Of a stretch of DNA of 64,000 nt, positions 56,701-64,000 are shown one piece after another. Each line of letters starts with the position of its first letter. Positions within the stretch are counted from its first letter, which is position 1. Source of the DNA: Muricea muricata (lineage: Eukaryota; Cnidaria; Anthozoa; Malacalcyonacea; Plexauridae); the NCBI GenBank assembly GCA_963855995.1, contig OY979726.1:8842701-8906700 (forward strand). Direction: 5' to 3'. The notes under the pieces were generated by a model, which worked only from the letters and a program-made list of their open reading frames with translations, was not told where the DNA came from and made no database searches. The translations under genes and the position numbers were made by a program.

Positions 56701-59700
56701 AACTTTAAAGTCTTGCAGTTTACATGCAATCATTTCTCCATGTTGCATTCAAATTCACAACTTGCCAGAAACAGTTTTCACAAGTTGTTGACAAATTGTC
56801 TTTGCGCTGCAAGTTGTTGAAAAAAATTTGGGACAAGCTGTCAACAACATTTAACAATGTTGATGAACTATCAGACTTGTTACAACGTTGTTCCAATATG
56901 TATGGCTGGTACAGTCGTTATATAACAATACTGTTGTAGCCTTGTGTTGTAATCTTTGTGACACGGGCGGCGGAACAGTAAGAGCTGGGGGGGGGGGGTG
57001 TTTACCACACCCCAAGCAGTAAGTGATCTATTTGTGTAGCGATTATTTGCACCTCAAAAGATGGGGTTAAAATTTACTCTTCAAAATTTACCCCTCCCCA
57101 CAAAAAAGTACACCCCATTGCTTTGTGATAATCTTGTTGCAACAGGTCTTTATCAGTGTTTTGGGGACAATCTTGCAACAACTTTGATGTTTCCGTCAAG
57201 CTAGGTACAAGTTATCAACAGGTTGTTTCAAACTTGTTGACAGAAAAACTAGTTGTTTGAAAAACTAGTGCATGGAATTATTGTTTCTCGAGACTACACC
57301 AAAATGCACAAGTTTTGTACAACAAACTTTGTTACTCCACATTGCTCGTTTCACGTCCAGCCTGGCATGCTAGCACGTTGCTTGCTTGTGACCGAGTGTT
57401 ATTATACGCCATGTAATAACGGAAGAAATGGCAGCAAATTTCTTAGCATGTACTATTTGTGATATTTCAGAAGAAAATGCAGAAAAATTGGTGGAAGAAT
57501 TGCCAGCCGTAGTTTCAACAGTTGACATTGAAGATCCTATAGAGGTCGAAGACGACCAACCACAGAAATCACTCGATGTAAGTTAACGTTTTATGGCCCG
57601 TTTGAACGTGACAATTTTTTATTTGTAATCTCGCCATAAAAACATTCAATGCTCAAGTGCAAAGCGCTATTTTGAAATCATGAGTTTTGGTCGCGTGTGA
57701 TATACGCAATATATGTATATTCAGCGATTATAATTCATCATATATCGATAGAAAAAACGATGTTAATTTCCTTATATGACGCCTCAATAAAGCATGTTAC
57801 AGGCAGCAATTTATTTGTTTTCTTTTTTCCGGCTCTGGTATATTTCTTGTATTTTTTTCTGTACAACGTGCCTTGATGATTTGCCTCATCACATCTCTGT
57901 ATGTTATAAATGTTAAATGATTTTTTACCTGTGATCAATAAATATCTATTCTTCAGGTCAACGATGTTGAATATTGGCTTTCTAATCCTGAACCAAAACC
58001 AGCAACACAAACAGCACCAGAGTCACAGGTATGCCTCCTCATGCACCCGGGAAATAATTGTGTAGAGGCGTGAAATATAACAGCACTAATTACGTTATTG
58101 GAAACTTTGATTATTTAGAGCCTGTTTAAGGGCGATTTTTTCTCAACTAAAGTTTTTCTGAAATGCACCCCCGCCTCTTGCCACCCACCTGATTTTTATA
58201 AAATCTGTATATACTGTATATGTAAAGAGAATGCGGTGCCACCCACCAATTTTATAGGGGAAAAAATCAACAATCGAGTTTACCCCGTCTCTGCCATTCG
58301 GGATATATTTACTGTGATAATTCCTGCTGCCGTCTGTTATTACTCTTGTTTTGATTCAATTAAACTGACTAGTTTTCAGAAGCACTGTCACACGCGGCAA
58401 TTTTTCTTGCAACTTGCAACGCAATTCTACTCATAAAAGATGTTAATTGGTAAAGAATGTTCGATATATGTGAGGAAGACATTAGGAAAGTGTAATTAAG
58501 ACGCATATTTACCAATTTCGCATCTCTGAAGAGTAGACTTGCGTTGCAAGTTGCCAGAAAAGTCGTAGCCTGTGACAGTGCCTTAAGTTTTCTACTTTTT
58601 CTACAGAAAAATGAGGTCAAACCAGATTTGCCTGAACAACCGGTATCAGAAGCAGCCGATACACCAAAATCTTCGAAGGTATATATTTATATTGCAGTAG
58701 ACTATCTCCATTAAAATTATGGATGGATTCAACCTCAATCAGGGAGGTTTCTGAAGTCATTAATACAACGTACAACAAATGAATTCGGTTATTATTACAT
58801 TAGTAGTAGTAATATGGTGTTATGATATAAACGAATTGAGTAAGGCGGCTATAGTAATTTATGGGCCCCCATTATGTTTTGATGTTTATCAATGGCGGCC
58901 TGAATAATTGCCTTACTGCATGCGAACAACTTCAATAAAGCGTTTTACGTCTTGCAGTCAAAGAAAAGTAAGTCTGAAAAGAAAACGAAAGACAAGAAAC
59001 ACAAACGAGATAAAAAGAAAACACGTGACGAAAACGTAAGACAGGAAATTGTACCACACCCTACTCCGACAGAAGAACCTTCTATGATTAATTTAGTGGA
59101 AGTGGAGCAAGAAGAAGAACAGGTAAGTTATTTTACTCATGTGAGAGAGTATTGTTACCTTGGCAACTAGGGATTAACCTCTTTGTCAATATAGTGACGC
59201 CATTTTGAATCACAATGCTTTTTGGTGTAGCCAGGATAAAAAGCATTATTTAAAAGCCGCTATCATCCGAGGATACGCTATGGTAAAATATTACGATGAA
59301 TGTTTTCCATGTTGCAATGGGAATATGTCAATCAATTTTCTAAGCATCGTGTTCAACAATGGTACATTTTCTCCCTATTTATCTTGCTGGGGGTTATCTG
59401 TTTTATTGCTTAAAAATTACATTTGCTCTGGTTAAACGAGGGCCAGAGCGGTTGCATGAACATTGAACATTTATGAGCTAGAGTTGCAACTCTTACATGC
59501 CATTTCTCGAGTACTTTCATGGTTCACGCAAAGTTTATTGCAGCATTATAACTCAAGTTCTCGTTTGAGTCTTTGAGAGGTGACAATTGGAAAAACTCTC
59601 ACGCAAATTATACCCTCGCTTGCCAACTCCTGTCAACTGAAACGTGTCGACTGCATAAAAATTTGCAAAATAACACTTCATACGTGGAATTTGTCACAGA

Positions 59701-59925
59701 GCATATACAATAACATGGTTTCTCCTTACACTACTCTTAGTGATGTATCTATAACAGGATTCAAGAGGCTTTCGACCTTATGCATGTTATGTTAACTACG
59801 CGTGTATGTAATCTATAAAGTGATATATTAATTGACCTGTTAAAAACCATCATTCTAAATCATTTTATTTTTCCCAGGAAACGACAAAATACAAGTTGCT
59901 TGCCGAAGATAAAAATATCAGATTA
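53780..59925 (+). CDS. AP3D1: AP-3 complex subunit delta, hinge-region exons (partial, one in-frame stop)
   Basis: Eleven exons: 53780-53830, 54055-54146, 54560-54648, 54967-55057, 55945-56010, 56478-56532, 57471-57577, 57957-58028, 58607-58678, 58958-59122, 59878-59925. All have GT-AG borders and matching phases. The product follows the animal AP-3 delta hinge: GDSESEDEPRPVYEV, NDPHSLLNVDLEKPLDESER, lysine-rich blocks, NDVEYWLSNPEP and finally KYKLLAEDKNIRL, the start of the C-terminal domain. AP-3 delta is a large subunit of the adaptor that sorts cargo to lysosome-related organelles. Oddities: exon 4 has TAG at 55046-55048 (CAG would give Gln), and no adaptin-domain exons are seen in the 6 kb upstream. 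It may be a partial duplicate, a gene with a very long intron, or carry a sequence error. The C-terminal exons would lie beyond 64000. Confidence 0.85.
56740..57250. mobile_element. Second ACAAGTTG-type foldback, within an AP-3 delta intron
   Basis: Same vocabulary as 16991-17444 (CAAGTTGTTGACAAATTG, TATCAGACTTGTTACAACGT, AACAGGTTGTTTCAAACTTG). A G-run with a CACCCC-type mirror (56985-57120) is nested in it. Confidence 0.6.
59126..59877. other. AP-3 delta intron, no other feature
   Basis: Intron between exons 10 and 11; short frames at 59205-59435 and 59580-59795 have no support. Confidence 0.5.
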
Positions 59926-59970
59926 GTAAGTTCATACGCATGTACAGTGCGAACCATGGTATTAGTTTTA

Positions 59971-62900
59971 TAAGATATTTATGCCGTACGTATTCAAAAT
60001 GAGCAGTGCTATTCATTAAAACTTACGAACATCAAAACAAAGTTGTGAGAAGATCCTGGCGATGTTGATATTTGATGTTAGTCACATGACTGAAAAAATA
60101 TGTCGTTGTTCCATATTAGTTTCAAGCTATTAGTTTCAAAAATATGATAACACGATAGGACGTCGTTTTTAACTTAACTGGAAGTGGAAACGAAATTCGT
60201 TATCCAAAAACAGCATAGGTAACAACAAGAGAATGTTTTAGTTAGAAAATAAACGAACTTGGTGTCATAGTTGGAGGATTTTTCAAAGAATACGTGGAAC
60301 GGCGGAAAAGAGGGATTCTGGAATTCTAAAATCGATAAGAATGGACCTCCCATTCTTATCCATTTTAGAAGTCCAGAATCTCTCTTTTTAGGCGTTTGAA
60401 GGAGAACTGTTCGTAAATTATTATGATCAACGTCTGTCAACATTTTGAGAAAGTTTGCTTTGCCATATATCTTCAAAACTAGCAATGATTGATTCCTGGT
60501 AAGCAATAATGATTCCAAAAATATACCTTAACTACTGTCATGGAAGAAACGTTTGAAACTGGATTAAGCGAAAAGTGCATGAAAGCACAACGGAATTTTC
60601 ATGTTTTGACAGACAAGTCGAAATCAACATAATAATGCCCTAATGCTGGGAAAAGGAACTTCTGCTGAATGATTTTAGGTACCTGTCAAAGAAGTGGTAG
60701 AACGATTATTTAGATCCGTATTATTAATGACCAACATGTCTTTATATGTGCCTAAATGTGCAAAAGAGACCTCTGATCCCTATTTCCGCTGTTACCAGCA
60801 GAACTGGTTTACTTTACCACTTTTTTGTTGACTCCTTAGCCTCGCCGGATACATAACATCATTGAATATCAGTAATCTAACCCATGCATGCATTTTCCAA
60901 GCTTTATCATGCTGGTTTCGTCTGCCTATCAAAAGGACAAACTTCCGTTGTGCTTTCAAGCATTTTTTACCTCAATCCAGTTCCAAACGTTTATTACACG
61001 ACACCAGTGAAGTTACTTTTAGAATTATTATTGCTTACCAGGAATCCATCATTGCTATTTTTGAAGATATATGGCAAAGCAAACTTTCTCAAAATGTTGA
61101 TAGACTTTGATCATGATAATTTACGACCAGTTCTCCTTCAAGCGCCCAATGCCTTCCATTCTTATCCATTTTAAAAGTCCAGAATCCCTCTTTTCCGCTG
61201 TTCCACGTATTCTAAAACATTCTCTTGTTGTTACATATGCTGTTATGTAACTAAAACATGCTCTTGTTGTTACATATGCTGTTTTTGGTTAAAGAATTAT
61301 TTACTTATTTAAAACTTTATTTAAACACGTTGACCCCGTCAACCTAAGCTGATTTCCACGGGGGACGTGTGCAAAATATCTTTACATAACTATATATATA
61401 ATTAATATTTAAAAAACTATATAGAAGTACGTTTAACGAGAACGCAATCTAACTATTTACAATGAACTAAAGAAGGTAATTAAGCTATTTACAGGATATC
61501 CTCTATATACATGCATGTACTTTACTGCACTTTTGTCTTTTCAAATGTCAATGCAGGTAGCGATTTTTTCTTGAAAAGAATTAAGGGATGTACTTCCCCT
61601 AATTTCTCTTGAAATTGAATTCCAAAGGAATGCACCATCATACATAAAACTTTTTTCATATTATTTGTACGTGGTTTTGGTAAGTGAAGACCACTTGAAA
61701 TATGCCGGAGATTATAGTTTGTTAATTCACTTTTATATGAAAGCAGATTAGTGAGCGAATTTGGACCAACATTATTTAAAAGTTTATACATCATTTTCGC
61801 CTTAGTTTTTTTCCTATCAGCCTTAAGAGGTTCCAAGCTTAGCTCACCTAAGGAAATAGAATGATGAACATCATTGCTAAGATTTATAATGATTCTAGCA
61901 GCTCTATTCTGAAGTTTTTGCAATCTTTTTGATTGTGTTTCACCAAATACATCCCATACTTCACAGCAGTATTTGAAATATGGGTATATATATAAGTGCA
62001 TTGTATACAGAGAGAAGTGTTTCTCTGTCTGCAAAATCTTTTAAACGTCGAAGGGCAGAGATTCCGGCTGTTACCTTTTTGCAAATATTTTCAGTGTTAC
62101 TATTCCAATATAAATACTGGTCAATTATTACTCCTAGGCTTTTACACTCTTGATTCTGTTTAATGGGTTTGTTGTCAATTTTAATGTTTAGATGAAAATC
62201 TGCAGTACCTTTAATCATTGGTTTTGAGCCAATCAATATAAATTCTGTCTTAGCTACATCCAAGCTAAGTTTATTGGCTATCAACCACTTCCTAAGTTTT
62301 CCAAATCAGAATTTACTGCATTTTCAAGTTCAGTTATAGACTGGCTTGCAGCTGTTAAATTTGTATCGTCCGCAAATAATCGAGGCTTTGTTTTGTTTAG
62401 AAATTGAGGCAGATCGTTAATATATAACAAAAAGAAGAGTGGCCCTAGAATAGAGCCTTGAGGTACCCCACACCTAGTTGCTCTATCTGATGAAATAAAA
62501 TTTTTAATTTGGCATATTTGGTTTCGATTTGATAGATAAGATTTGAATAAAGTCAAAGCTTGTCCTTTTATTCCACAGAGCTCCAATTTTCTCAATAGAA
62601 TTTGATGATCGACAGTGTCGAACGCTTTTTTTAAATCAATTAAAACTACCAGGATAAATAATAACATACCACTTGTTGGTACAGTCCAATAATGCTGTAG
62701 TAGTGGAATGAGATTTTCGAAAACCAAATTGACAGTCACTAAGAATTCTAAATTTTGTTAAGTAATTATAAAGTTGATCATATAAAATTCTTTCCATAAT
62801 TTTGCTAATGACGGAGGACTGAGTAATGACTTGGTTAAAAATATAAGTTAGCAAATCTGCAATAACAGGTGCAGCTATCTTTATAATTTTACAGGAAATT

Positions 62901-63877
62901 TTATCAATGCCAGTAGCTTTATTGCTAGAAAGCCCACTTAGAAGATGGCAGACATTGCTAATGGTAGTAGGTTGAAATGCAGCAAACTCTGATTTAGTTT
63001 TCTTAATGTAATTTTCAAAATTACAATTTGATGGGCCAATTTTGCTGGCTAAATCTGGACCGATCTTTGAAAGATAATCATTGAAACCCTCTGCAATGTC
63101 TTGAGGATTTGTTAAAGTCTCTCCTTCTATATCTAATTCGTTTACAACTGTTTGTTTGTTCTGCTTACCTAGTAAATTGTTTATAGTTTTCCAAACCTGT
63201 TTTGGAATGTGTTTTTCCCCAGCAATTTTCAAGGAATAATAATCTTTTTAGCATTCTTAGTTCTATATTCACTTTGTTTCTAGTTTGTTTGTAGTTGTAC
63301 CAATCTGTTTCTAAATTTGTTAAGATGGCTTTTCTTTTCAATTTGTCCCTTGTAATGATTATTAGCTTTTTTATTTTACTCGTTATCCAAGGACGTTTTT
63401 TTGATCTAATCTTTTTGTTTTGAATTGGTGCATGTTTATCAAGGACCTCTAAGAACATTTCTTTCCACATTTCCCTCATGGAATTTGGATCTGCGGCAAA
63501 AAAGTATATAAATTCCCAATGCTGACTCTGTGGTTCATTAACAAATTTTTGATCATCAAAATTTTTCATATTTCTAATCTCAATAGAATTTTCTTGTTTT
63601 TTTTATAATTGAAATTTTTCTGATTGCAAATATTAGACTGTGATCACTCAATGTCGTTTCCACTTCCAATTAAGTTAAAACGACGTCCGATCGTGTTATC
63701 ATATTTTTGAAACAAATAGCGTGGTCCACCTGAAATATGGAACAACGCCATATTTTTTTAGTCGTGTGACTAACATCAAATATCAACATCGCAAAGATCT
63801 CACAACTTTGTTATGGTGTTCGTAAGTTTTAATGAATAGCAATGCTCATTTTGAATACGTACAGCATAAATATCTTA
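59971..63877. mobile_element. Long-inverted-repeat element interrupted by a LINE
   Basis: The left arm 59971-60535 is matched in inverse by two pieces: 61015-61290 (to 60200-60535) and 63648-63877 (to 59971-60192). The outermost words are TAAGATATTTATG and its complement. Removing the LINE at 61290-63648 rebuilds a right arm of about the same length as the left. The unit without the LINE is about 1.5 kb. No transposase is seen in the loop (60536-61014). It lies in the intron after the last visible AP-3 delta exon. Confidence 0.85.
61290..63648 (-). mobile_element. 5'-truncated, frameshifted CR1/jockey-group LINE
   Basis: Reading the minus strand from 63648, the copy starts within the C-terminal motif of the AP endonuclease (LSDHSLIFAIRK), so nearly all of the endonuclease is missing. 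Next come the linker (63569-63165), the reverse transcriptase in two frames (63232-62636 and 62739-62281) with DLKKAFDTVDHQILL, GVPQGSILGPLFFLLYINDL and LFADD, and the thumb and C-terminal part (62284-61961 and 62034-61522) with YFKYCCEVWD and RLQKLQNRAARII. At least four frame changes show it is dead. The 3' end at about 61290 has AT-rich AATAA-type tail sequence. 5' truncation is the usual result of target-primed reverse transcription. Confidence 0.9.
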
Positions 63878-64000
63878 CTAGGAATACATGCATGCAGCAA
63901 CCCCTCGCCACTAACTAAGAGCATGCAACTGTATTTTCGGAATTACATGAAGTACTGAGATAGGTTGTTGTCATAGCAACACGGCAATTGTTAATCTTTC

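Overview
This is metazoan nuclear DNA, most probably from a cnidarian. The base composition is AT-rich. Coding segments are broken by phase-consistent GT-AG introns of about 0.3 to 2 kb. There are AATAAA signals, tRNA-derived SINEs, a CR1/jockey-group LINE, a Gypsy-group LTR-retrotransposon remnant and very many foldback or short inverted-repeat elements. The species cannot be named from the sequence; the cnidarian guess rests on general knowledge of repeat and gene content and is only moderately secure. No operon, CRISPR array, rRNA gene or convincing functional tRNA gene was seen.

Gene layout. (1) 3717-6879, minus strand: a complete three-exon gene for a secreted N-terminal-nucleophile hydrolase of the choloylglycine hydrolase / penicillin V acylase family. 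(2) 9168-10792, minus: an intronless RING / TRAF-zinc-finger / coiled-coil / kelch gene split by one frameshift. (3) 14710-15207, plus: an orphan exon with a cysteine cluster like those of KDZ transposases. (4) 26224-28675, plus: an intron-bearing paralogue of gene 2, broken by an in-frame TGA, a frameshift and a truncated kelch domain. (5) 40187-41400, minus: a decayed Gypsy integrase region. (6) 42531-47810, plus: a four-exon gene for a roughly 789-residue protein with a trypsin-like domain that carries a cysteine-rich, zinc-ribbon-like insert just before the catalytic serine; a relic of a tandem copy lies at about 49.7-50.5 kb. (7) 53780-59925, plus: eleven consecutive exons for the charged hinge of the AP-3 complex delta subunit, in perfect phase except for one in-frame TAG; the adaptin domain is not seen upstream and the gene runs off the right end. 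(8) 61290-63648, minus: a 5'-truncated LINE inserted in one arm of a long inverted-repeat element.

The rest is largely mobile DNA. There is a 1.4 kb palindrome at the left edge; a 1.8 kb foldback whose ends are 19-bp minisatellites (28.95-30.71 kb); a 130-bp satellite (17.45-18.0 kb and satellites nearby); hAT-like elements with clean 8-bp target duplications (16746-16888 and 33360-33779); a Harbinger-like element with TAA duplications (37638-38156); a piggyBac-like element with TTAA (25116-25851); TA-flanked mariner-like elements; and a dispersed repeat that ends in a hammerhead-ribozyme-like core.

The genes do not form a pathway. Two recurring themes are possible immunity or ubiquitin-type proteins (RING/TRAF/kelch pair, trypsin-like multidomain protein) and gene decay: stops, frameshifts, truncations and partial duplicates sit beside repeats. 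The strongest candidates for something undescribed are the trypsin-like protein with its cysteine-rich insert and uncharacterised N-terminal region, and the minisatellite-ended foldback element.
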